This document shows, piece after piece, positions 1-7,743 of a stretch of DNA of 64,000 bases (position 1 is the first letter of the stretch; each line of letters begins with the position of its first letter). The stretch is from an uncultured Eubacteriales bacterium. Its GTDB lineage: Bacteria; Bacillota; Clostridia; Christensenellales; Borkfalkiaceae. Under the pieces are notes generated by a model, which ran no database searches, was not told the origin of the DNA, and worked only from the letters and a program-made list of their open reading frames with translations. Made by a program: the position numbers and the translations under genes. Location: the NCBI GenBank assembly GCA_900540805.1, contig UQHL01000008.1, forward strand, positions 1-64,000, written 5' to 3'.

Positions 1-14
1 AAGTGTTTTTTCTT

Positions 15-33
15 CCCCCAGTAGAACTGGGGG
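15..33 (+). terminator. Intrinsic terminator of a gene left of the window
   Basis: An 8-bp perfect stem (CCCCCAGT/ACTGGGGG) with a 3-nt loop is followed by TTTATTTT. It would end a plus-strand transcript entering from the left edge. Confidence 0.7.
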
Positions 34-56
34 TTTATTTTCGCTAAAGCTCCAAT

Positions 57-90
57 AAAAAGCTCCCCGAAACAAATCGGGAAGCTTTTT
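57..90 (-). terminator. Terminator of the Bce-type operon (bidirectional form)
   Basis: A long stem with one mismatch (AAAAAGCT-C-CCCGA against TCGGG-A-AGCTTTTT) has A and T tracts on both sides, so it can act in both directions. It sits directly after the stop codon of the permease gene read on the minus strand. Confidence 0.75.
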
Positions 91-92
91 CG

Positions 93-2051
93 TTATTCCT
101 TTACGACGCTCCGTTTCGCCACCAGATAGGTGGCCGTAAAATACAGTACGTAAATCGCCGTTACAGCCAGCGCAATGCCTGCCGAGATAGATAAGATGTG
201 CGACGCTTCGGCCAAAAAACCGCTCCCTTTCATAATCTTCATGCAGACAAATCCCGTCGGTACGCTCAACAGCATCGGCAGCGCAAACGGCAGGAAAAAA
301 AACGAAAACGTCTGTCGGAAAAGCGTCCTGCTCTGCTCCCGTTTGTCCGCGCCCAACCGATACAAAACGTCGTAACGCTTTTTATCGTCCGAAATCCCCG
401 ACAGCGTCTTCAGCGCGAGAATGGCCATCGCCATAAACACAAACACCACGGCGATATACAGAGCGGAAACGATAAACACGGCCGAATTGGCGTTCAGCGT
501 CATTCTTGCGTATTCTTTAATCTGATAATCGCATCGCTCGTAAGCGTATTGGCCGTCGGGTACGGTATATTCGTAGGAGAGCGCCTCCCGCAGGCCGTGC
601 GCATCAAACCTTCCTTCTTTCAGGGTATAGACGGCGCCCGAGCAGTAGGGCTTCAGGCCCGCCGCAACGTCGTCGGGGAGCACCGCCAAAAAATAATAAT
701 ACCCCAACACGGGATACTCTTTCTCCATTCCCCTATAAAACAAGCGTTCGCCCGAAAATTCCAGCACGGCGGCGGAAAAATCAAAGCCGTCCATGCGCGT
801 ATCGTTGGCAAGTATCTTAAACCCGCCGTCAAGGTCTATGGGCGATAATCCGAGTTCCCCGTACAGACGGTTGCAATCGCTTTCGGAAATAAAGCAATCG
901 TAGAGGGACGCATACCCCTCGCCCGACCATCTCGTAAAGCTAAGGAGATAACTGTTTTCCGAAGTATAGGTGGAATAGTATATGCGTTTTTCTATTTCGG
1001 CGTATTTTGAGATAATCTCTTCCGCCGTTTCAAAGGGAACCGCAGGTTCTTCTCCTGCGTCCAGCTCCGCTCCGATATCGAAGGGATAATTTTTTTTCAA
1101 AGAAGCTTCGTTGCCGACCTTCTGCACAAAAGAGACGTTGGCCCCGATCACGGCGAAGGCGAGAAGAAAAGCGAGTGCGCCCGCCATGACGGCATTGGCG
1201 CTCAATTTTCCCGACAACTGCCGAAGCGTGAAAGCGTTGGTGCCGCGGCTCTTGAATCGACCGTTTTTAAGCAGCAGATTGACCATGCTTTTCGCCGCTC
1301 CGACGTGAAACAAAACGATAGACGCCGCCAATCCCGCCAGCGCAGCGAACATAACGCCTCCCGATCCGTTACCCGTCATAGTTCGATCCACCTCGTGCGA
1401 GAACAGAATGCAGCACGCCGTCAAAGCGGCCAGCGAAAGCAAAGTCACCGCCAGCCAAAGCGCGGAAAATTTTACCTTCTTCTCCACCTTTTTATCGTCG
1501 TGAAGCAGATTATATACGCTGACCCGCTTGAGATAGAGGGCGGAAGTCAGCGAGGAAAGGACAAACACCACGCACACCAGTCCCACCGTCAACAGCAGCC
1601 CTTTTAAGGAATACGCGGCAAACGTATATTCCGTTTCCATGAGATTGGTGACGATCGCCATCAAACCCTGATAAAAGAGAAGCCCCAGCAAAAGGCCCGT
1701 TGCCAGCGACGCCGCGCACAAAATCATCGACTCCAAAACAAAGACGGACAAAATATTTCTCCGCGTCATGCCCAGGGTCAGATAAGTGCCGAACTCCCTT
1801 TTGCGGAGCTTGAGCATAAACGACGTGGCATACCCCAGCACGAAAGCGACGATCAGAGAAACGAGAACGGTAATAGAGATCAATCCCGATTTCAGTTCGG
1901 AAATCGTACGGGCGCGCTCTAGCAGTTCTTTGCTGAAAATCGCGCTGTTGACGGCAAACATCAGCGCAACCGTCAGGGAAACCGTGATAAAATAGATGAG
2001 ATAGTTTCCGATCTGCCGCTTTACGTTGCGGAAGGCGAGATTAGCGAACAT
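93..2051 (-). CDS. Bce-type ABC transporter permease (FtsX/MacB fold)
   Basis: 652-residue permease of the BceB/VraG family, which works with a BceA-type ATPase to free cell-wall precursors from peptide antibiotics and signals to a partner histidine kinase. The N-terminus (MFANLAFRNVKRQ) is typical. Several hydrophobic segments, consistent with the family's ten TM helices, flank a roughly 200-residue extracytoplasmic domain (about residues 315-530) as in BceB. The chosen ATG has GGGAGG eight bases upstream; the alternative GTG three codons earlier overlaps that site. It overlaps the ATPase gene by 11 bp, so the two are translationally coupled. The substrate (bacitracin, lantibiotic or other) cannot be told from sequence. 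Confidence 0.9.
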   Translation of the reverse strand: MFANLAFRNVKRQIGNYLIYFITVSLTVALMFAVNSAIFSKELLERARTISELKSGLISITVLVSLIVAFVLGYATSFMLKLRKREFGTYLTLGMTRRNILSVFVLESMILCAASLATGLLLGLLFYQGLMAIVTNLMETEYTFAAYSLKGLLLTVGLVCVVFVLSSLTSALYLKRVSVYNLLHDDKKVEKKVKFSALWLAVTLLSLAALTACCILFSHEVDRTMTGNGSGGVMFAALAGLAASIVLFHVGAAKSMVNLLLKNGRFKSRGTNAFTLRQLSGKLSANAVMAGALAFLLAFAVIGANVSFVQKVGNEASLKKNYPFDIGAELDAGEEPAVPFETAEEIISKYAEIEKRIYYSTYTSENSYLLSFTRWSGEGYASLYDCFISESDCNRLYGELGLSPIDLDGGFKILANDTRMDGFDFSAAVLEFSGERLFYRGMEKEYPVLGYYYFLAVLPDDVAAGLKPYCSGAVYTLKEGRFDAHGLREALSYEYTVPDGQYAYERCDYQIKEYARMTLNANSAVFIVSALYIAVVFVFMAMAILALKTLSGISDDKKRYDVLYRLGADKREQSRTLFRQTFSFFFLPFALPMLLSVPTGFVCMKIMKGSGFLAEASHILSISAGIALAVTAIYVLYFTATYLVAKRSVVKE

Positions 2052-2805
2052 CGGCGTCACCTCCCAGCGCCGCCGTCACGGAGAGAATCTCGGCGTACAT
2101 CTCTCGACGGCTGCGGCCTCCCCGCACCGCTTCGCTCCAGAGCTTCCCGTCTTTCAGAAAGAGCACGCGGCCCGCATAGCTCCCCACGACGGCGTCGTGC
2201 GTCACCGCTAAAATGGTGGAGCCGAGGGATTCGTTCATCAGCTCGAACATCTTCATGAGAAGCTTCGAATTTTTCGAGTCGAGCGCGCCCGTCGGCTCGT
2301 CCGCGAGAACGAGTGCGGGCGAAGTGATGATCGCCCGCGCGCAGGCGGCGCGCTGGCGCTGCCCGCCCGACAGCTCGTAAGGAAATTTTTCCAGCTGGTC
2401 GGCCACGCCCAGCGCTTCGGCCACCCGCCGAAGCTCCTTTTTCGTCTCGTCCTCGGGCACGCGCTTGAGGTTGAGCGGCAAAGCGATATTTTCGCCAACC
2501 GTCAGCGTGTCCAGCAGGTTATAGTCCTGAAACACGAAGCCCAGCTTGTCGCGGCGAAAAGCGGACAATTCGTCCTCTTTCATGCTGCAGATATTCCGCC
2601 CCTCCACGCAGATCTCGCCCGAGCTTACCCTGTCTATGGTGGAAACGACGTTGAGCAGCGTGCTCTTCCCCGAGCCTGAAGCGCCCATAATGGCGACGAA
2701 TTCTCCCTTTTCCACGGTCAGGGATATCCCGTCGAGCGCCTTGGTGACGACGCTTCCCGCCCCGTAGTATTTGGTAACGTTTTTCACTTCGAGAATTTTT
2801 TGCAT
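2041..2805 (-). CDS. Bce-type ABC transporter ATP-binding protein
   Basis: 254-residue ABC ATPase of the BceA/MacB group. Walker A (GASGSGKST), signature (LSGGQRQR) and Walker B (ALVLADEP) are intact and it pairs with the downstream permease. The start MQKILEVKNVTK follows AAGGAG with six bases between; a longer reading frame of 17 more codons begins upstream but has no ribosome binding site. A palindrome that looks like the operator of the cognate response regulator lies about 80 bp upstream, suggesting the transporter pair is induced separately from the regulator genes. Confidence 0.93.
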   Translation of the reverse strand: MQKILEVKNVTKYYGAGSVVTKALDGISLTVEKGEFVAIMGASGSGKSTLLNVVSTIDRVSSGEICVEGRNICSMKEDELSAFRRDKLGFVFQDYNLLDTLTVGENIALPLNLKRVPEDETKKELRRVAEALGVADQLEKFPYELSGGQRQRAACARAIITSPALVLADEPTGALDSKNSKLLMKMFELMNESLGSTILAVTHDAVVGSYAGRVLFLKDGKLWSEAVRGGRSRREMYAEILSVTAALGGDADVR

Positions 2806-2884
2806 ACCGATCTCCTTTTCGATGAATTGCGTTATCATGATACCACGCGGCGGCAAAATTTTATCTAACGCCGTCTTTTTCCTT

Positions 2885-2902
2885 CCTTACGCTTTCGTAA
2901 GG
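2885..2902 (-). promoter_or_regulatory. Candidate BceR-type operator
   Basis: Perfect 7+7 bp inverted repeat CCTTACG-N4-CGTAAGG in the gap between the kinase and ATPase genes. On the minus strand a TAGATA-like -10 box follows 17 bases after it, so the palindrome covers the -35 position, as expected of an activator site. Bce-family regulators are known to bind inverted repeats with short spacers before their transporter genes. The absence of a T tract argues against a terminator. Confidence 0.55.
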
Positions 2903-2921
2903 TTGCTTGCCTCGCCGCCTT

Positions 2922-3893
2922 TCAGCCTTCTATATCGAGAAATTTAAGAGAGACGCGCGTTCCCTTGCCCGACTCGGAAAAAATCGCAAGCCTGATGCCG
3001 AGCCGCTTGCAAAGCTCGGAAACGATATACAGCCCCATGCCCGTGCCGCCCGCGGACCTGCCGTGCGCGCCCGTAAAGCCCCGCGCCGTCACCCGCGGCA
3101 GTTCGTGCGGCAGTATCCCCGGCCCGTCGTCCGCCACGGCAAGCTCTCCTTTTTCCGCCGAAATTTTCACCCGGCAGCCGCGGCAGTACTTCGCGCAGTT
3201 GATCAAAAGCTGTTTGAGGATAAAGCAAAGGGACTTTCCGTCCGTATAAACGGAAAAATCCCCCGTCGTCTCCACGCCGATTTTTGCAGCCACCAGCAGC
3301 TCGCGCTGGCTTTTTACCGCTTCGGCCACGACCGCCGCCGCGCTCACCGCCGCGATGCTGGTGTCCTTTTCGGGGCTTCTCAGCCGCGCGTAGTAAAGGA
3401 TCGTCTCCGTCAGATTGTCCGCGCGCTTCAATTCCCGTTTCAGCTTTGCGGGATCTCCGCCGTTGGCGAGGATCAGCGAACACGCCGTCAGGGGCGTTTT
3501 GATTTCGTGAATCCAGCTTTCCACGTACTCGCAGTATTCCTCCTTTTCCCGCACGGCGTTTTCCGCCGCGCCGATCGCGGAACGGGACACCTCTTTCATC
3601 ACTTCGAAATATTCCCTCTCCACCCCGTCCCGAGGCTTGGGCAGAAGTTCGCCGAGGAGATAGGTCTCTTTCAGCTGCGATTTCATTTTTTCCAGCCGCT
3701 TCAGCCGACTGCGGGCGACGAAATATCCCGCGGCCAGCCATACCGCCGCAAACGCGAAAAAGAAGATTTCCCCGCCCCAGAGCAAAACGGCGTTTGCTCC
3801 CGCAAAAAAGGCGAAAATCCCCCAAACGATCGCGCCGACGCCGCAAAGACACAGCCCCGCCGCCTTGGAGGAAAGATAACCTTTGAAGCTCAT
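2922..3893 (-). CDS. Intramembrane-sensing histidine kinase (BceS-like)
   Basis: 323 residues. Two closely spaced TM helices (about 12-32 and 36-58) have almost no extracellular loop, the hallmark of intramembrane-sensing kinases that read their stimulus through a Bce transporter. The phosphoacceptor is H129 in SWIHEIKTPL, followed by a HATPase_c domain with VADDGPGI and GTGMGLYIV boxes. It overlaps the response regulator gene by 4 bp (ATGA), indicating coupled translation. The partner is almost certainly the downstream ABC pair. Confidence 0.92.
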   Translation of the reverse strand: MSFKGYLSSKAAGLCLCGVGAIVWGIFAFFAGANAVLLWGGEIFFFAFAAVWLAAGYFVARSRLKRLEKMKSQLKETYLLGELLPKPRDGVEREYFEVMKEVSRSAIGAAENAVREKEEYCEYVESWIHEIKTPLTACSLILANGGDPAKLKRELKRADNLTETILYYARLRSPEKDTSIAAVSAAAVVAEAVKSQRELLVAAKIGVETTGDFSVYTDGKSLCFILKQLLINCAKYCRGCRVKISAEKGELAVADDGPGILPHELPRVTARGFTGAHGRSAGGTGMGLYIVSELCKRLGIRLAIFSESGKGTRVSLKFLDIEG

Positions 3894-4501
3894 AACCGAT
3901 ACCCCACGCCGCGTACGGTACGGATAAAGTCCTCCGCGCCCAACGCTTTCAATTTCTCGCGCAATCGGTTAATATTGACGTACAGCGTGTTTTCATCGAC
4001 ATACAGGCTGTCGTTCCAAAGCTCCTCGAAAATCTCCTCTTTCGTGCACAGTTCTCTTTTCATGAGACAGGCGAGAATCCGCGTTTCGTTTTTGGTAAGC
4101 TCCGCCTTTTTGTCCTTATAGCTCACGCTCATGTCGGCAGGCTCGAGGGTCAGGCCGCGCACGGTGAGAAAGGGCGAAGCCTGGCGCTTCAGCAGCCGAG
4201 CGATGCGCGCCAGAAGCACGGAGGAGTTGTACGGCTTCCGCACATAGTCGTCCGCGCCCACCCCGAACCCGATAATCTCGTCCTCGGAGGAAACGCGCGC
4301 CGTCAAAAAGATCACGGGCACGTCCGACTGCATGCGCAATTTTCTGCAAAGCTCGAAGCCGCTTTCGTCGGGCAGGTTGACGTCGAGCAGCGCAAGATCG
4401 CACGGCGGCGCGTCCACCGTCTGATAGCCGTTCGCCCGCAGCAGCGCCGTCAGTTCTTCCCGAATGCTTTCGTCGTCCTCCGCCACAAGGATTTTGTCCA
4501 T
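3890..4501 (-). CDS. OmpR-type response regulator with shortened receiver (BceR-like)
   Basis: 203 residues, about 20 fewer than usual for the family. Receiver: acidic pocket E8-D9-D10, phosphoacceptor D40 (LALLDVNLP), T67 and K89; C-terminal winged helix ends in TVRGVGYRL. The stretch that normally forms helix alpha-2 is missing: beta-2 (GYQTVDA) runs after only two residues into beta-3 (CDLALLD), where PhoB-like proteins have about 14 intervening residues. All phosphorylation residues remain, so the protein is probably active. It is the first gene of the RR-HK pair and lies 20 bp after the GyrI-like gene. Confidence 0.9.
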   Translation of the reverse strand: MDKILVAEDDESIREELTALLRANGYQTVDAPPCDLALLDVNLPDESGFELCRKLRMQSDVPVIFLTARVSSEDEIIGFGVGADDYVRKPYNSSVLLARIARLLKRQASPFLTVRGLTLEPADMSVSYKDKKAELTKNETRILACLMKRELCTKEEIFEELWNDSLYVDENTLYVNINRLREKLKALGAEDFIRTVRGVGYRL

Positions 4502-4521
4502 ATTTTTCTCCTGTCCTTCCT

Positions 4522-5157
4522 TTACTTGCTTTCGGCGACGGGATGCCTGATCACCGTCTTAAGTTTCGTTTCGTCGCAGCGCCGCGGATCGCCCAGATAA
4601 ATTTCGTGGTGAAAGCGGGAGGCTCCGATATCGACGGCGTATCCCCGTTCCGCCGCGTAAGCGTCCATTTTTTCGATCGTGGCGGGCTCGGCGTCGTAAG
4701 GCCCCACGTGCATACACTGCACGCAAAGCCCCTCCCGATAAGTAAAAAACTCCGTCCTCGAAAAATCGAGGCCTTTCCTTTTCGTCGCTTCGGCCACCGC
4801 CCAGTCGAAATCCTCTTTCGTCACAAAATCGGGCAGGCGGATCATCGAAATCCACTCAAACGTTTCCTTTTTGGAGTAATCTATCCCCGAAACGCCCTTC
4901 TGCCACCACAGCCCCTCCAGCGGCGGCACCACGTACTCGAAATATCCCTCTATTTTACGGCTTCCGAGGCGGCTCATTTTAATCGTAAACGCTATGCCGT
5001 ATAAAAGGCCTATCGAGGACTTGTATTCCCCGTCCTCTTCATTGGGATTTCCCTTGCCCCTGACGGCCGCAAAATTCATCGAGGGAATATCGATAAGTTC
5101 GGGGGTTTTAGGCGGAAGATAAAATTCCTTGTATTCTTTTTTGTAATCGAAAGCCAT
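4522..5157 (-). CDS. GyrI-like small-molecule-binding domain protein
   Basis: 211 residues. It fits the stand-alone GyrI-like/SOUL-fold proteins of Firmicutes (YKKEYKEFYLPPKTPELIDIP start, FAAVRGKGNPN, conserved LEGLWW). Family members bind or hydrolyse small hydrophobic compounds; no DNA-binding domain is present. It has a good ribosome binding site (AGGAGAAAAACG) and lies 20 bp before the response regulator, so it is probably co-transcribed with it. A role in the same antibiotic stress response is inference. Confidence 0.75.
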   Translation of the reverse strand: MAFDYKKEYKEFYLPPKTPELIDIPSMNFAAVRGKGNPNEEDGEYKSSIGLLYGIAFTIKMSRLGSRKIEGYFEYVVPPLEGLWWQKGVSGIDYSKKETFEWISMIRLPDFVTKEDFDWAVAEATKRKGLDFSRTEFFTYREGLCVQCMHVGPYDAEPATIEKMDAYAAERGYAVDIGASRFHHEIYLGDPRRCDETKLKTVIRHPVAESK

Positions 5158-5235
5158 CGTTTTTCTCCTGATATAATATACTTGTCCGAAAAAGCGCGAA
5201 CTTTACTCGGCTTTTTTAAGCTTTTTCCTCGTTCC

Positions 5236-5643
5236 TTATCTATTTTCCAGCCGCGCGCGCAGATCTTCTATGTAGGCGAGCTGAAATTTTTTTATATTCA
5301 TAAACGCGGCGGCCAAAACGCGCATGACGGGATTTTTGACGCGCAGCTGTTCGATAAAGGTCACCTCCGTTTGTTTTTCGCCCGCCGCACGGAAAATTCC
5401 CGTCCAACGGCCCGAAAAGTTTTTGTTGTCCATGTCGAATTCGTACCGTTCGTGTTCTTTCTTTTCCGTGATCGTGAAACGGGTGGGAAATCCGTTTTTC
5501 GCAAATTCGGTAAACGTATTTTCGCCCGTGATCTCTATTTTCGAAAGATCGGAACGCCATTCCCATTCGGCGTTGTCGGTCACAATTTCCCACACCCGTT
5601 CGATTTCCGCGTCGAAAACGGCCGTCGTCGTCGATATTTTCAC
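5236..5643 (-). CDS. SRPBCC (START/Bet v1-like) domain protein
   Basis: 135 residues covering one SRPBCC ligand-binding fold: the N-terminal strand KISTTTAVFDAEIERVWEI, then a W-x-W-R segment and a C-terminal helix. I chose the GTG start because AAGGAG lies six bases upstream; the longer frame begins at a TTG without a site. The ligand is unknown. It precedes the GyrI-like gene by 78 bp; both look like small-ligand binders. Confidence 0.72.
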   Translation of the reverse strand: MKISTTTAVFDAEIERVWEIVTDNAEWEWRSDLSKIEITGENTFTEFAKNGFPTRFTITEKKEHERYEFDMDNKNFSGRWTGIFRAAGEKQTEVTFIEQLRVKNPVMRVLAAAFMNIKKFQLAYIEDLRARLENR

Positions 5644-5720
5644 TCCTGTCTCCTTATGCTTCAAGTTTTTATTGCTTTTACTCTTTCTTTCGGTTGTTCC
5701 AACGCTTTCTTTTATTTCTC

Positions 5721-6566
5721 TTACTCTTTCATGGCGCAGACGGAATGAGCCGCAACGTTTCCCTCTCCCGCCGCCTTCGCATACTGATAGGGCCGTCCCG
5801 TGCAGTCGCCCGCGGCAAAACAGCCTTTCAGGTTGGTGGACATATCCCGCCCGACGACGACGTGTCCGTTTTCCGTTTCCAAGCCGCCCGCCAGCACCGC
5901 GGGAGAAACGCTTTCCTTCAGTATAAAAACGCCGTCCACGGCAATTTTCCCGTCTTTGAACGCCAGCGTTTCCACGCGACGGCCGCCTCGCACGGCCACG
6001 GGCATCTTTACGAGCTTTTCCACGTTTGCCGCCGAAATTTCGACGCCCTTATAAAGCGGGATCAGATAGACCTTCGCCGCAAGCTCCGCCAGATATTCCG
6101 TTTCCCGTTCGAAACGCTTGGAGGTCGAGAGAACGGCTATCGTCTTTCCCTTATACAAAAAGCCGTCGCAGGTCGCGCAGTAGCTTACGCCTCGGCCCAA
6201 AAACTCCGCTTCCCCCTCAATTTGCTTCACCGACTCCACGCCGCACGCGAGAATCACCGTCCGGCTATCCAACGACGTGCCCTTTTCCGTCAGAAGCGTA
6301 AAACGATCCCCCATGGCGTAAACGCCCGTCACCCGTTCGTCCGTCACGGAAATTTCCGCTTCCGCAAGCTGTTTTTTCAGCGCCGCGCAAAACTTTTTTC
6401 CGCTTATGTCGGAAAGCCCGGGATAATTGCGGATACGTTCCGCGCTTGCGATTTTGACGCTCAATTCGGGCGAACCCAAAAGCACAAAATTTTTTCCGTT
6501 CGCTTTCAGCGTCAACGCGGCCGAAATCCCCGCCACGCCGCTTCCCACTATCGCACAATCCAGCAT
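5721..6566 (-). CDS. Thioredoxin-reductase-like flavoprotein lacking the NADPH motifs
   Basis: 281 residues against about 310 for TrxB. The N-terminal FAD-binding motif (AIVGSGVAGISAA) and the redox-active CxxC (C130-ATC-C133, SYCATCDG) are present, as is the C-terminal FAD motif (FAAGDCTGRPYQ). The second Rossmann motif, normally GGGDSA, reads LSTSKR, and the HRRxxxR phosphate-binding motif is absent. Loss of both is known in ferredoxin- or deazaflavin-linked reductases, so a non-NADPH electron donor is plausible. The start follows AGGAGGAGG. Two duplicated promoters precede it. Confidence 0.8.
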   Translation of the reverse strand: MLDCAIVGSGVAGISAALTLKANGKNFVLLGSPELSVKIASAERIRNYPGLSDISGKKFCAALKKQLAEAEISVTDERVTGVYAMGDRFTLLTEKGTSLDSRTVILACGVESVKQIEGEAEFLGRGVSYCATCDGFLYKGKTIAVLSTSKRFERETEYLAELAAKVYLIPLYKGVEISAANVEKLVKMPVAVRGGRRVETLAFKDGKIAVDGVFILKESVSPAVLAGGLETENGHVVVGRDMSTNLKGCFAAGDCTGRPYQYAKAAGEGNVAAHSVCAMKE

Positions 6567-6594
6567 AATCTGCCTCCTCCTGCCCGTCCTATGC

Positions 6595-6623
6595 AGTATA
6601 GCACACTTGCGCGTAAAAATCAA
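6595..6623 (-). promoter_or_regulatory. Promoter 1 of the thioredoxin-reductase-like gene
   Basis: Minus-strand TTGATT, 17 bp, TATACT. The -10 lies about 30 bases from the start codon. Confidence 0.7.
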
Positions 6624-6655
6624 TGTTTTTTTATGCGCCCGCCTGCTTGCTTTAC

Positions 6656-6683
6656 AGTATAGCACAGCCTGCGTAAAAAGCAA
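6656..6683 (-). promoter_or_regulatory. Promoter 2, a near copy of promoter 1
   Basis: Minus-strand TTGCTT, 16 bp, TATACT. It shares the 12-mer CAGTATAGCACA (plus-strand reading) and the flanking GCGTAAAAA with promoter 1, 61 bp away, so the two arose by duplication. Confidence 0.6.
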
Positions 6684-6725
6684 GCCCCCTCTGCCATCTT
6701 TTTTACGGCTATTTTTTAGAAAATC

Positions 6726-6754
6726 TTGACAGAGCTATTTTCGGGTGATATAAT
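6726..6754 (+). promoter_or_regulatory. Promoter of the zinc-ribbon membrane protein gene
   Basis: TTGACA, 17 bp, TATAAT, an exact sigma-A consensus. Transcription would start about 30 bases before the ATG. Confidence 0.85.
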
Positions 6755-6791
6755 AAAGATACTTAACCTATATGATTTTAAGGAGAAAACG

Positions 6792-7577
6792 ATGAAAACT
6801 TGTCCCCGCTGCCGTTCGGAATATCCCGATGACGCTCTCTTTTGCGCCGAATGCGGCGCGTCCCTTGCAGAAACGCCCACGGCCTCGGCAACGCCTGCCG
6901 CAACCCTTTCCGAAGCGGCCCCTAGCTCCGCCCCGCTCGATGAAACGCCCGCGCCTGCCGAAACGCCCTCCGCGCTCCTTTCCGAACCACCCTTCCTTCC
7001 CGTCGAACAGCCCGCCTCTGCCGCGCCGTCGCAGGCGATTTACGGCAATCCGCCCGCGCTGCCAATCCTTATCGAAAACAACACGCCTTTCACCAAACAG
7101 ACGCTAAAGGACTTTTATAAAAATCTCAAAATTTTAAGTTTTTTGTCGTTTATTTTTGCGGCGATTTCTTTCTCCGTTTATTACTTCGGGCCTCCTTTTC
7201 TCCGCACGACTGTGATTTTAGGAATGGCCTCTATTTTCGTAGTCTGCGGAATACTCTTTGTTTTTTTGTGGAACGCTTATGTCAAAAGAAATACTTTGAT
7301 TACCGATTCCACCTATGTAGTCTATCAATGCGACGAACGGTGTATCCATTGTTACAATTTCGACGGCGCAAAAAAGGAAAGCGAAACGCATATCGAATAC
7401 GAAAAAATATCTCAGGCGTGTCAAAACAAAAAATATATCATGATTCATATCGGCGCGGGAGTTCGCATTATCCGCCTTATAAACCGCGCAACCTTTACAA
7501 TCGGAACGGAGGAAGAATTCAAAGATCTGCTCCGCGCGAAATGCGGGCCGAAAATCGCGCGTTTCCCGAAAAAATAG
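6792..7577 (+). CDS. Zinc-ribbon membrane protein with Pro/Ala-rich linker
   Basis: 261 residues. A zinc ribbon (CPRCRSEYPDDALFCAECG) opens the protein, followed by a low-complexity Ala/Pro/Glu linker (about 25-100), two TM helices (about 117-135 and 140-162) and a cytosolic C-terminal domain resembling YcxB/PH-like domains of bacterial membrane proteins. Cysteines in VYQCDERCIHCYNF could hold another metal. The start is preceded by AAGGAG. The gene stands alone between its own promoter and terminator. Function unknown. Confidence 0.85.
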   Translation: MKTCPRCRSEYPDDALFCAECGASLAETPTASATPAATLSEAAPSSAPLDETPAPAETPSALLSEPPFLPVEQPASAAPSQAIYGNPPALPILIENNTPFTKQTLKDFYKNLKILSFLSFIFAAISFSVYYFGPPFLRTTVILGMASIFVVCGILFVFLWNAYVKRNTLITDSTYVVYQCDERCIHCYNFDGAKKESETHIEYEKISQACQNKKYIMIHIGAGVRIIRLINRATFTIGTEEEFKDLLRAKCGPKIARFPKK

Positions 7578-7635
7578 CCTTAAAATATTTTCCGGAGTTC
7601 TTACGGATATCCTTAAAGCGGAATTAAAATGCTAC

Positions 7636-7667
7636 GTCCGGGGAAGGCGATTATGTCTTCCCCGGAC
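7636..7667 (+). terminator. Terminator-like hairpin after the zinc-ribbon gene
   Basis: Perfect 11-bp stem GTCCGGGGAAG/CTTCCCCGGAC with a 10-nt loop and a weak T-rich tail (TATTGCTTT). It separates two convergent genes and may serve both. Confidence 0.65.
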
Positions 7668-7743
7668 TATTGCTTTACTGCACTCTTGCGGATATCCGCA
7701 TATTTGCATATCATAGCGTTGTGATGCGATTCTTTTGCAACGT

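Noticed and set aside
7687..7698. 12-bp palindrome GCGGATATCCGC as an operator
   Set aside because: Single copy between convergent genes without a promoter nearby; likely chance.
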